DNA of 64,000 bases. It comes from Hoeflea sp. BRH_c9 (lineage in GTDB: Bacteria > Pseudomonadota > Alphaproteobacteria > Rhizobiales > Rhizobiaceae). Below the pieces are notes generated by a model that was not told the DNA's origin, searched no databases, and saw only the letters and a list, made by a program, of their open reading frames with translations. The stretch is from positions 26,561 through 90,560 of the forward strand of contig LADQ01000020.1 in NCBI GenBank assembly GCA_000961635.1. The letters are read 5' to 3'. Made by a program: the position numbers and the translations under genes. Shown one piece after another: positions 26,357-34,398 of the stretch. The stretch's first letter is position 1. Each line of letters opens with the position of its first letter.

Positions 26357-26900
26357 CTTCGATACTCCTTAATGTTGGCAATAAATTATAATATAGAATT
26401 ATTATATAGTCAATATATTAGTTTATTACAAGATTTTATGGAATCGGATGCCCGTTTATATCAATTATATATAATCACATTACTTTAAATTGCCGGATAT
26501 ATTCACAACTTTATATTGGATGATCGCCTCTTGGTCGTACGTCGGCCAATCGTGATGTCTTGAAATAGGCGTTATAAAGATTGCGCAACCGGCACTCAAT
26601 CAGGATCCATCCGGCTCGCATTTGCCATGGACGTCTGGCAAAAGCCGGCTCGTTACCTCGCAAAAATCCGATTCCTGTGCAAACGCCGTTATATGAAGTA
26701 ACGGGGGGAATACACAAAATGAGCAGGTACGGGGTTTGCAGGAACGGCACTGATTGAGAGCAAAACAGAAGCTTGAAGCCACCGATTCAGCTGAACGCTA
26801 TTGGAGAGATGGGACCATAATTTCCCAATCATGGAAACAGGTCTCACACGCTGATGCAGCGGGGCGACACGGATGGTAATCAGGCCAGGTTCAGGTTAGC
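26357..26900. other. AT-rich intergenic region, no gene seen
   Basis: Positions about 26370-26510 are very AT-rich (runs such as ATAAATTATAATATAGAATT), in sharp contrast to the flanks, and would serve as the promoter of the hypothetical gene below and a candidate H-NS/MucR-type silencing target. The remainder to 26900 has only short ORFs without family features. I see nothing else supportable. Confidence 0.5.
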
Positions 26901-27242
26901 CTAGTCAGCGTCCGAGCCGCCAGCAGCCTTTTTCAGATGCCGCTTCGGGCGGAAAGGCGGCGGGCCATTGACGTATTTGTGTACAAGTTTTTCAAAAACA
27001 CCCTCGCTCTCACGAGCATCGAAGCCTTGGCTCACAAGACCGTCGACGAGCTCGTTGCGTAGCCGATCCAGAACCTCGCGGCGATCCCGGCGGTTTGAGT
27101 TGACGCCTGTTATCTTCTGCCAGAGCAGCAGGCGGGCAATGTCGTCCCGCGACGGGCGGAGATTCTCCCGAGCGGTGTCACGGGTCTTCTTCTGGCGAAC
27201 CCTCTGCTCAGCCTTTCTTTGTTTCGGGGGCATCCTGGCCAT
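26901..27242 (-). CDS. Small basic hypothetical protein
   Basis: About 113 residues, highly charged and basic: PPKQRKAEQRVRQKKTRD at the N-terminus, then DIARLLLWQKITGVNSNRR and EVLDRLRNELVDGLVSQGFD. It is probably largely helical and may bind nucleic acid (inference from composition). I use ATG 27242 behind GAGG. It stands alone downstream of the GAATCG repeat region, which would be its upstream regulatory DNA. I do not recognise the family. Confidence 0.55.
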   Translation of the reverse strand: MARMPPKQRKAEQRVRQKKTRDTARENLRPSRDDIARLLLWQKITGVNSNRRDRREVLDRLRNELVDGLVSQGFDARESEGVFEKLVHKYVNGPPPFRPKRHLKKAAGGSDAD

Positions 27243-27327
27243 CAATCGTCCTCACTCTTCACCACGTCCGCGCCAGCCTATCACCCTCACCATGACCACA
27301 ACCATTCTGCAAACGCCGTATCGTGAG

Positions 27328-27375
27328 GAATCGCGCTTTCCTGATATTGAATCGAATGTCGGGGGTTTGGAATCG
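27328..27375. repeat. GAATCG repeat, three-unit block
   Basis: GAATCG occurs at 27328, 27349 and 27370, exactly 21 bp apart. Units 1-2 closely match units 5-6 of the larger array: GAATCGCGCTTTC against GAATCGCGTTTTC, each followed by TGAATCGAAT. The blocks are therefore related by duplication. Confidence 0.8.
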
Positions 27376-27566
27376 CGCCATGGTAAATTGACTTGATGTG
27401 CGTCGAGTTGCCCGCACCTTGATCCGAAGCGATTTCCGTCAAACCAATTCGGATCGCCTTGCGGGCATGGCGTTTCCAGTCAAATGACATTCGCGGCAGC
27501 GTGCGGAGGCTTCACCTCGATCCCTTCGCCCCCTCACCCGACGACCCCACTCCGCTCTGGGCACCG

Positions 27567-27602
27567 CTGTGGCGGCACCATCACCTGTGGCGGCACCATC
27601 AC
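27567..27602. repeat. Tandem 18-bp direct repeat
   Basis: CTGTGGCGGCACCATCAC occurs twice in perfect tandem, between the two GAATCG blocks. It may result from slippage. No coding role is apparent. Confidence 0.85.
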
Positions 27603-27634
27603 CTCGGCTCCATGCGCGACCGCCGTTTGCACAG

Positions 27635-27810
27635 GAATCGGCAAATCCGCGTTTCGAATCGAGCATCCGCAATCCAGAATCGAAAACGAGGGATTCAGAA
27701 TCACCTTCAGTGGGTTCTTGAATCGCGTTTTCGGGATCGGTGAATCGAATTTCCTGACGGCTGAATCGGCAATTGCGAATTGGGAATCGATATGGCGCCC
27801 GAAGGAATCG
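27635..27810. repeat. GAATCG iteron-like array, nine units with 21-22 bp period
   Basis: GAATC starts at 27635, 27656, 27677, 27698, 27720, 27742, 27763, 27784 and 27805. The spacing is 21,21,21,22,22,21,21,21 bp, two helical turns, while the intervening bases diverge. Eight of nine units read GAATCG. The two 22-bp units break any 7-codon reading frame, arguing against a protein repeat. Every unit is a GANTC (CcrM) methylation site, plus one extra GATTC at 27692. The array ends 17 bp before the M41 protease stop codon. Confidence 0.85.
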
Positions 27811-27827
27811 CCGTTTCAGCGACGGAT

Positions 27828-28583
27828 CTAGCTCTCCTCGGTCCCTGTTCCATCGCCATCGATACCAATCAATTGCCGCAGCCCCTCCCCTGACATCACG
27901 CCCGTTTCGTTGAGACAGGTGGCAATCCGCAACAGATTCGCCTCATGCCTTTCCAGCAAATCATGGGCTAAGGTTTCTGCCGCGATCAGTCGGCCATTGA
28001 CCCTTTCCGCGAGATCGCGATCAAGCGTCAGAACGTCGAACCCGCGGAGGCTGGCGCGATAAAGCAGCGGCTGATGTTCTGAGAAACCGAGGCTGGTTTC
28101 AGCGTCCAGGGCAACAAGAGTTGCCTTGGCGAGGTCGCTTTCGTCGCCACCGCCCGACCCCGCCATGACTTCGCCGATGACACGCTGTTCGGCCACCCGT
28201 CCCGCCAGGATGGCAGCCATGATCCTGGTCAGCCAGATCTCTGTTTGCGCGAGATGGCGATATTTTTCGACCGTCACTTGGCCCATCTCCCCTAGACCGA
28301 TCGTTACGGATTCGACCTTGCCAATGCGGAGCAAAGTCCATGCGATTGCGTGGCCTGCTTCATGGACCGCCACACGCCAGCGAAGATCATCCGACATCGT
28401 CATGTGTTGTGCACCAAGCGCCCTTTCGATGTCAGTCCATGTAAGGTCACGCCTGTCCCGGCGGGCCTGTTGCCGGGCTTCTCGGACCAGCCTTTCGATA
28501 TCGGCTCCGGTTCGTCCGATGGCCAGCAATGCGAGGGATTGGAGGGCCGTTGCGGGTGAAGTGGATGGATAAATGTCAGACAT
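27828..28583 (-). CDS. FtsH-type M41 zinc metallopeptidase with AAA lid, separate from its ATPase
   Basis: A 251-residue protein matching the C-terminal part of FtsH. Residues about 20-55 (AIGRTGADIERLVREARQQA) are the AAA lid helix bundle; the peptidase motif AVHEAGHAIAW (HExxH) lies near residue 73 and the third ligand Asp is probably in GGDESDLAKAT near 148. No membrane span is present. ATG 28583 follows AAAGGACAAGCCC and overlaps the AAA ATPase gene by 8 bp. The two products together recreate a soluble FtsH-like AAA protease split between the AAA core and its lid. Confidence 0.85.
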   Translation of the reverse strand: MSDIYPSTSPATALQSLALLAIGRTGADIERLVREARQQARRDRRDLTWTDIERALGAQHMTMSDDLRWRVAVHEAGHAIAWTLLRIGKVESVTIGLGEMGQVTVEKYRHLAQTEIWLTRIMAAILAGRVAEQRVIGEVMAGSGGGDESDLAKATLVALDAETSLGFSEHQPLLYRASLRGFDVLTLDRDLAERVNGRLIAAETLAHDLLERHEANLLRIATCLNETGVMSGEGLRQLIGIDGDGTGTEES

Positions 28584-30603
28584 GGGCTTGTCCTTTTTCG
28601 GTGGTGCGAACTGCGGACGATGATCTCGGATGAACGGGGCTGCATGTCGGCGTGTCTACCGTCGCCCCGTTGTCGGAAGGTAGCTCGGTATGCACGGGAG
28701 CTGACGCCAGAACGGCGGCAAGATCGGAACCCAGATGGTGCGCGAGAATGCCCGCCAGCGCTTCGGCATCAGGCGACGGGATGACGACATGTTTTTCCAG
28801 CCTGCCCGAGCGAAGCAGCGCGGGATCGATCCGGTTAGACAAGTTCGTCGCGGCAACAACAATGACGCCTTCAGACTTCAGCGAACCATCCAGAAGCTCC
28901 AGAAGTCTGGTGATCACAGTCGTCCAGTAATGCTCGTGACGGTCATCTACACCTCGCCCACCTCCGCGGCTCCCGATGGCGTCGAGCTCATCGATGAAGA
29001 CAATGCAGGGGGCATTTTCCTTGGCGGTTTCGAAGACGTGAGACATTCGCTGAAGGACATCACCAAGAAATCCGGGCTCGAGCCAGGACGCGACCGAACT
29101 CACAATTAGGGGCACCCGCAATGTGTTGCAGAGCGCTCTAGCGAAGCTGGTCTTACCCGTTCCGGGCGGCCCAGAGAGAAGCAACTTGGAACTCATCTCC
29201 TCCCAGCCGAGGGTGCCTTCACGCCAGAGCGCGAGGTCGTCCTTGAGGTCAAGCGCCCAGGGTCGTGCTTCGCCGTAGCCAGAGAGGTGTTCGACGCGCA
29301 GAGGCCGGACATGATTGGTCGTCGAGGCTGCGGCTTCACCTGCCGTAGCCGCCGGGATCGTGCCCTTGCCTTTGTCGGCGGCAGCATCGGTCGACGGCTC
29401 GACGTCGGGCAGGATCATGTCGATCGGAGTGGGTTTCGGCTTGTCCCGCGGCGCCGAAAGCGGATTTGATGAGCGCGCCTTGCGACCCTTCTTGTCATCA
29501 TCCGCGGTTTCGCCAGCGCCCGCTGGGTCCACGAGGCTTGCAAGCAAGCTCAGCGCCGATCTAGCCGTGCGCCCGGGCCGCACTGCCAGCGCCAGATCAT
29601 CAATAGCGAGGCAGCTGGGATCGAACACTATCCCTTCCATAACCGCGAGGGATTCATTGACGGGAATACCAAGACATACATGGAGCAGCTCCGCGATCAG
29701 CTCTGCGTCGATACAAGCGCCTTGAAGCACGATGTCGGCGGCGGCGATGATTTCAGGCCTGGCAGGCGCTTGGGTCTCATCAGCGATGACAAGCGGCGCA
29801 GGGTCGCCAAGAATTGCCTTGGCCAGTTTTGTTGTCAGTGTCTGTCGGGTCAATTCCACGACATTGCGGCCCGACGCTGTGACAATCTTCCGCTGCCGCA
29901 TCTCAGGTCGAGCTTCGCCAAAACGTTCCGAGAGCGGACGGTCACCCCTGATGTCTGTCAACTCACCATAGAAGGGACATAGCAACGCATCCTCCAGCAT
30001 TAGGCCGCATTGTCTCTCAAAACCTGCGACCGGAATCCTGAGCAGGATCACCGGGTTTCGCCGCATTAGAACATCGCGCAAATGACCGAGGTCCGTGATG
30101 CTCTCGCCAGTAGCACGGGCGATCAGCAAAGTGGCGGCCACCTGCACGGGATTGGGTGACGGCAGAAATTCGCGCAGCAGCGCAAGCATGCTTGGGGCGT
30201 CCAGCTGCCTGGGGCCGTTGGGACAGATGGCAGGAGTTCGCATCGTCTTCGGTGGTGAAGGCTTCACGCCGGGGTCAACGTGTTTCCGTTGAGCCTTGGA
30301 CGCTGACTTACTGCCATGCATTCCAATGGCCATCCGGTTGATGGGTTCGCCGCCGTCATACATCATTGTCGATGCCCCCTTCAGCGCTCGACCCACGAGA
30401 CGGCGGGCACGGTTCGGATCGCCGGCAAGCCCGGATGCCGCAGACCCAGACACTTGCCATGCGATGCCTTGCGCTTTCTCACCGAAGGGAAAGCTGATGT
30501 CGAGCAGTCCGGCGTCCGATGCGCGCTGGTAGAGGTCAAGCACAGCACGTCTGCGGATGCGCTTGAGAACATGGTGAGCGATACGTCTATTGATCGTATT
30601 CAT
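28576..30603 (-). CDS. AAA+ ATPase, FtsH-like core with long novel N-terminal region
   Basis: About 675 residues. The C-terminal third is an AAA core: Walker A LLLSGPPGTGKTS near 475, Walker B CIVFIDELDAIGSR near 530, and a second region of homology ATNLSNRIDPALLRSGRLEK with both arginine fingers. The chain ends soon after, without the lid, which is encoded by the next gene. The N-terminal ~400 residues contain no recognised domain and no clear membrane segment; they may select targets. ATG 30603 (MNTINRRIAHHV) overlaps the upstream stop as ATGA, so the first 47 codons of the track ORF are excluded. Confidence 0.85.
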   Translation of the reverse strand: MNTINRRIAHHVLKRIRRRAVLDLYQRASDAGLLDISFPFGEKAQGIAWQVSGSAASGLAGDPNRARRLVGRALKGASTMMYDGGEPINRMAIGMHGSKSASKAQRKHVDPGVKPSPPKTMRTPAICPNGPRQLDAPSMLALLREFLPSPNPVQVAATLLIARATGESITDLGHLRDVLMRRNPVILLRIPVAGFERQCGLMLEDALLCPFYGELTDIRGDRPLSERFGEARPEMRQRKIVTASGRNVVELTRQTLTTKLAKAILGDPAPLVIADETQAPARPEIIAAADIVLQGACIDAELIAELLHVCLGIPVNESLAVMEGIVFDPSCLAIDDLALAVRPGRTARSALSLLASLVDPAGAGETADDDKKGRKARSSNPLSAPRDKPKPTPIDMILPDVEPSTDAAADKGKGTIPAATAGEAAASTTNHVRPLRVEHLSGYGEARPWALDLKDDLALWREGTLGWEEMSSKLLLSGPPGTGKTSFARALCNTLRVPLIVSSVASWLEPGFLGDVLQRMSHVFETAKENAPCIVFIDELDAIGSRGGGRGVDDRHEHYWTTVITRLLELLDGSLKSEGVIVVAATNLSNRIDPALLRSGRLEKHVVIPSPDAEALAGILAHHLGSDLAAVLASAPVHTELPSDNGATVDTPTCSPVHPRSSSAVRTTEKGQAHV

Positions 30604-31037
30604 GACGCATCTCCCCATGTGCCGCTTGTCCATCTGGTGGCCGTGTCCTCCAGGTCTTTCGGCAAATGTTTGCGGTTTCCCTGGAGCCAGTCGCGGACAA
30701 CGATGCAGGTCGGGTCGCCCTGGTCGCAGAGATCGAGAAGCCACCCGCGCGGAATGGAAAGCACGCTTTCAAGCCTGACGCCGCGGCGTTTGGCTGAACG
30801 GATCGCAATGCGCACCACCTTGGCAACGTGATCGGCATGTTCCTCGTCGGTCAGCGGCTGCGGGTCCGGCCTTGCAGCAAGCCGTTTGGGCAAGCCTTGC
30901 GTCGACGCTCCATTCTTGAGTGCAGGCGACTGCGGGGATTGCGCCGCACAGTGATGGAGAGACTGACGTTGTGGATTTGCGTCAGTCGATCGGTGGACTT
31001 CGGGGAAGGCAATGATTTCAGCGGTCTCGGTGTTCAT
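30600..31037 (-). CDS. Hypothetical protein, first gene of the AAA/M41 operon
   Basis: A 145-residue protein without recognised family. The N-terminal third is low-complexity and polar; the C-terminal part has HADHVAKVVRIAIRSAKRRG, SVLSIPRGWLLDLCDQGD and VVRDWLQGNRKHL, predicted helical. The start follows GGAGACCCATGCC. It is coupled by a 4-bp overlap to the AAA ATPase, so it is probably a partner, adaptor or regulator of the AAA/M41 protease (inference from context). Confidence 0.7.
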   Translation of the reverse strand: MNTETAEIIAFPEVHRSTDANPQRQSLHHCAAQSPQSPALKNGASTQGLPKRLAARPDPQPLTDEEHADHVAKVVRIAIRSAKRRGVRLESVLSIPRGWLLDLCDQGDPTCIVVRDWLQGNRKHLPKDLEDTATRWTSGTWGDAS

Positions 31038-31124
31038 GGCATGGGTCTCCGTTCACCGAACCTGAGGCTCGGCGCACTTGGATTTCAATGAAGGTAGATT
31101 GGTGCAGTGGCCGGCTGAGTGCCG

Positions 31125-32048
31125 CTAGTGCGAGCCGGCAGCCGGGACCTGGGCAAAGCCAACGATGACAGGAGGTCGCCCGTTGTCCAGAATTGCATCG
31201 CCCTCCCCGGCATCGGTCAGATGTTCGGCCGGATCATCTGCATCGGTCCCTTCTCCAGCTTGTTCCTGAAGAACGATCCCCGATGACGAACCTCTGGTGA
31301 CCTTTTCGGCAACCGGACCCCGGGCGGCCCGCCAGTTTGCATCCACCCTTTCCCGGAACATCTTGCGCAGCGCTAGCAAGGCTTCGCCGGCGCCGGTCAC
31401 CTCGAGCAGATGGTCGAGGTGCGACAGGGGCCAGATGCCACCCTTGATATCGGTACGTCCCCCATGAGCGTTGAGGATGACGACGCGGACTTCCTTCACC
31501 GAGAGCCGGTGGTGCCCCTTGTAGACATGGTCGGGTACGACGAGGGCCGACGCCAGCATGCGGTTCTTGAGCTCAGTGATGCGGGAAGCTTCGTAAGATG
31601 TCAGGCTGCGCTTAACGTCGACCATGTGCGCAATTCCAGTCTGACGATTGATGATAACATGGTCCGGCGTGTAGGATTTGCGGCCACCGGTATCAGCATC
31701 CAGGGTGAGACCGCGATACAGATGCGCTTCATTGTGCTCGACCAGTTGCATCGCCGTCGGCGTCAGCGGCAGCCTGATATTTTCTGACAAGACCACGAGG
31801 TCTGGATTGCAGGCGGCTAACAGGTCAATGCCGCGCTCAAGCAGACGGCCCTCGTGAACTGGAACGGAGCGCAGGACCGAGGCAGCCTCCTCCAGACTGC
31901 CTTCGAAGGCATTCCGCATTGCCTCGACGCACAAGGCGGAGTCGGCGATCTCGGTGACGAGGGCCTCAAGCTGCGGCTCAAGCAGCTTGAAATCGGCGGA
32001 ATGCTGGTAAGGTGTGGCCCGAGCAGATGTGGCGAGAAGAGTGGTCAT
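31125..32048 (-). CDS. Putative PD-(D/E)XK-like nuclease-fold protein
   Basis: About 307 residues. The central segment KSYTPDHVIINRQTGIAHMV then DVKRSLTSYEASRITELK fits a PD-(D/E)XK core (PD, about 15 residues, DxK), with VVILNAHGG as a following strand. The C-terminal 70 residues are acidic and probably disordered. ATG 32048 follows AGGAGACTTCCCC. It lies 87 bp upstream of the 145-residue gene and may share its transcript. If the fold call is right it could be the DNA-cutting component of an AAA/M41 defence module. Family-level identity is not established. Confidence 0.6.
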   Translation of the reverse strand: MTTLLATSARATPYQHSADFKLLEPQLEALVTEIADSALCVEAMRNAFEGSLEEAASVLRSVPVHEGRLLERGIDLLAACNPDLVVLSENIRLPLTPTAMQLVEHNEAHLYRGLTLDADTGGRKSYTPDHVIINRQTGIAHMVDVKRSLTSYEASRITELKNRMLASALVVPDHVYKGHHRLSVKEVRVVILNAHGGRTDIKGGIWPLSHLDHLLEVTGAGEALLALRKMFRERVDANWRAARGPVAEKVTRGSSSGIVLQEQAGEGTDADDPAEHLTDAGEGDAILDNGRPPVIVGFAQVPAAGSH

Positions 32049-32618
32049 GGGGAAGTCTCCTGGAAAATCGAAAAGGATGCGGGGCAGCGCACCGGCGAGG
32101 ACGCGGATGCGCTCACGCGGAAATTATTTCCGCGTCGGACGGATCGGCGAGATCAATCAGAATGCCTATGGCCTGGGTGGCCGACGGGCTCGGTCAGTCA
32201 GCGCGAGGCCGACACGAAACCAGTCGGTCGCGGTGTCCCGCATGGGTCACCGATGGCGATCCAGGGACATTGAGCCGCGCATGCCGCTGCATTTTCAACA
32301 GGAGAACGGAGAAAGAGTGCTTCCACCAAGCGGTGGATATCGTTAAGGATCAACATAGCCTTAGGCCTTTCACGAGAAGGTTGTGGGTCAGGCCCTCGTT
32401 TGGTGTTGTCGCACCGGCGGGGGCCGTTAAGTGTCTGCAGATATTGAATTTCTGCGGACGACCCAGACTTAGTCCGGAGTTTCACGTCCGGCAAGATAAA
32501 AAGAACCAACCCGGAACAAGAGCCCAGGCATGGTTAACGGGTGACGCGGGCCATTGAAGCATCCGGGCAAAGCAAAGCCCGCCGAAGCGGCCATGATGGC
32601 GAATAGCAGAGCAATTCT
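32049..32618. other. Intergenic region without a supported gene
   Basis: This 570-bp gap contains palindrome copy 2 and the ribosome site of the 31125-32048 gene. The ORFs listed here (32012-32557 plus, 32198-32509 minus) overlap each other and show no family features, so they are left out. Confidence 0.5.
32116..32134. repeat. Dispersed palindrome GCGGAAATNATTTCCGC, copy 2
   Basis: CGCGGAAATTATTTCCGCG, a perfect dyad extended by one pair relative to the other copies, lies 69 bp upstream of the PD-(D/E)XK-like gene. Confidence 0.75.
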
Positions 32619-33344
32619 TCAGGTGACCGCCGCGAGCACCCACTCATCGGGAATGGTGATCGTGATGCTATATTTGTCTTCGCCGCTTAGGTCTTCCGAC
32701 CACCAAAGTATGCCTTGCACCACCGGTTCTTCGGCATACCCCAATCGTCTGTTCTCCGCCAAGACAAGTCGTCTGGTCTCGCGCACTAGCGTGGCCTTGT
32801 CCTTTGCTACATCGTGACCGTCGAGCATCAGGGGATACCTGGGGCCGCCCAAAGTCGGGTCCCAGGCATCCATCTCGCCAGTGTACAACGCTGAGCCGAC
32901 CCAGTCCGGGTTGACCATGCGGCGGAGGTAGATGACGAGAGTGCCCGGCGCGTCACCGAAGAAGTCGACCCAACGTCCCACCAGCGCAAGCGTGTCTTCT
33001 GCGTCCGTCGCGAGCGATTCATAAAGACTATGAAGCACCTCGCGATGCTGATCGACAAAGTGGCAAAGTGGGTGATCGTCAGGCGCAATCTCGCAATCGA
33101 TCCAGCATTGGATGCCTGTGCCCCAAATCGATAGCGATACATCCTCACCCGACAGAATAAAGCGACCGTAAAGGGAAAGTCGGCCATTGCTGAGCTGACG
33201 CACCAGATCGGCTTCGCTCGTCCGACCCGGCATGCGATGGACGGCCTCGAAAATCTTAGCGCACACCGCATCCACTTCCTCCTCTGTCTTGACAGACGCT
33301 GATGTCGCCATTTCTTCGTCTGACGCAGAGATTACCTCAAGCAT
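32619..33344 (-). CDS. Hypothetical protein, paralogue of the 25739-26356 product
   Basis: About 241 residues from ATG 33344 (MLEVISASDEEMATS), which follows GGAGGACATCTCC and overlaps the upstream gene by 8 bp. The block RFILSGEDVSLSIW, APDDHPLCHFVDQHRE and LALVGRWVDFFGD matches the 205-residue protein at 25739. The C-terminal part (VVQGILWWSEDLSGEDKYSI) is unique. No enzymatic motif is seen. It is coupled with the DUF3102-like gene, so the two are probably one functional unit. Confidence 0.65.
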   Translation of the reverse strand: MLEVISASDEEMATSASVKTEEEVDAVCAKIFEAVHRMPGRTSEADLVRQLSNGRLSLYGRFILSGEDVSLSIWGTGIQCWIDCEIAPDDHPLCHFVDQHREVLHSLYESLATDAEDTLALVGRWVDFFGDAPGTLVIYLRRMVNPDWVGSALYTGEMDAWDPTLGGPRYPLMLDGHDVAKDKATLVRETRRLVLAENRRLGYAEEPVVQGILWWSEDLSGEDKYSITITIPDEWVLAAVT

Positions 33345-34398
33345 GGAGATGTCCTCCGATGTCAGCGACAGGCCCAAGACCGATGGACAGCGGGATGACA
33401 TTCTGCTCGGCGATGTCCACGTCTTCAGCGCTATCCAAAAGCGGCCGCACTTCTTCTCTGGAGGCCCCGGGAGAGGTCAGTGGCACGCCATGCACAACGA
33501 AGCGAAGCATCGGCAGAACCTCGTCCCTGACCCATGGACCAAATTCCGTGGAACCGGGCCAATCCGGTTCCATGCCGAGCCGGTGCAGCAGTTTTTGCGC
33601 CTGCCCCCAACCAGTTGACTTTTCGAGTTCAACCGGCCGCCACGTCCTGCGCTCATCAAAAGCATACGGCGTGAGCGGGGCGATGATGGCGTTGAGAAGC
33701 TCGCAGGCATGCCGACAATCAAGCTCGATCATCGCCGCCAGGCTATTCTTGACAACGCGTTTGCCTTCGGCCAGCGGCTTCACCGCATCCTCGACTTCGG
33801 CGAGCACCGATTTTGTGAGACGCTGGAATTCGGCCGTGTCTGTCGCCATTTTCACGTCGGATGCTTTGCGCAAGCCTGCAAGGCCGCCAAGGTCCAGGAA
33901 CTCGACGGACTTGGCCTTCGGCTTCGGAGCAATGCCGAGAGCAACCTTGACCGCCTTGGCAGTCAGGCGCTCGCCGGCCTCGATCCTGTCAATCACTGCG
34001 GCGACCATTTGGGGCTCGCCTTTGGCGAGTTCAAACATAACGGTCGGCGAGACAGCAGCAGCTTCCAGACGTTCGCGCTCGTCCTGCAACCGTTCATAAA
34101 TGGAAGCATAGTTCCAGGCGGACCGAACCGTATAATCCGAAAACCCCTTCAGCCATTTGCCGAAGCGTTTCTCGGGGACGATAGCCTTGGCTTCAAAGAA
34201 GCAACGGCCCAGTTCGTGAGCCTGTGCCGTTGAACGGCGATTGAGTGCAACGATTGTGGATTTCGTCGCTTCAAGCACCTTTGCCATTTCTGGCGTCAGC
34301 GCTGGCTCAGGCGTCGCCACCGTTTTGATGGACGCCGAGGCGGCCAGCCTGGATACGGTTTTCTTGATGCCCGATGGTCTGTCTGATTTCTTGTACAT
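33337..34398 (-). CDS. DUF3102-like protein
   Basis: About 353 residues. The segment LNRRSTAQAHELGRCFFEAK then FGKWLKGFSDYTVRSAWNYA near residues 70-115 resembles DUF3102, a phage- and plasmid-associated helical domain. Then come repeated helical segments (EPQMVAAVIDRIEAGERLTA). ATG 34398 (MYKKSDRPSG) follows AGGAGGTTAC; the track start 14 codons earlier is rejected. It is divergent from the large helicase gene across a 0.7-kb region. A DNA-binding role is possible but unproven. Confidence 0.65.
   Translation of the reverse strand: MYKKSDRPSGIKKTVSRLAASASIKTVATPEPALTPEMAKVLEATKSTIVALNRRSTAQAHELGRCFFEAKAIVPEKRFGKWLKGFSDYTVRSAWNYASIYERLQDERERLEAAAVSPTVMFELAKGEPQMVAAVIDRIEAGERLTAKAVKVALGIAPKPKAKSVEFLDLGGLAGLRKASDVKMATDTAEFQRLTKSVLAEVEDAVKPLAEGKRVVKNSLAAMIELDCRHACELLNAIIAPLTPYAFDERRTWRPVELEKSTGWGQAQKLLHRLGMEPDWPGSTEFGPWVRDEVLPMLRFVVHGVPLTSPGASREEVRPLLDSAEDVDIAEQNVIPLSIGLGPVADIGGHLHA

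Noticed and set aside
27635-27810. CRISPR array
   Set aside because: Only six bases are conserved per 21-22 bp unit; CRISPR repeats are longer and near identical, and no cas genes are present.
27484-27831. Plus-strand ORF spanning the GAATCG array
   Set aside because: Two 22-bp units change the frame within the array, there is no ribosome site, and the sequence is better explained as non-coding phased repeats.
32012-32557. ORF of 181 codons in the 32-kb gap, and the opposing 103-codon ORF
   Set aside because: No recognisable motif, no convincing start, and overlap with the 5' end of the PD-(D/E)XK-like gene.
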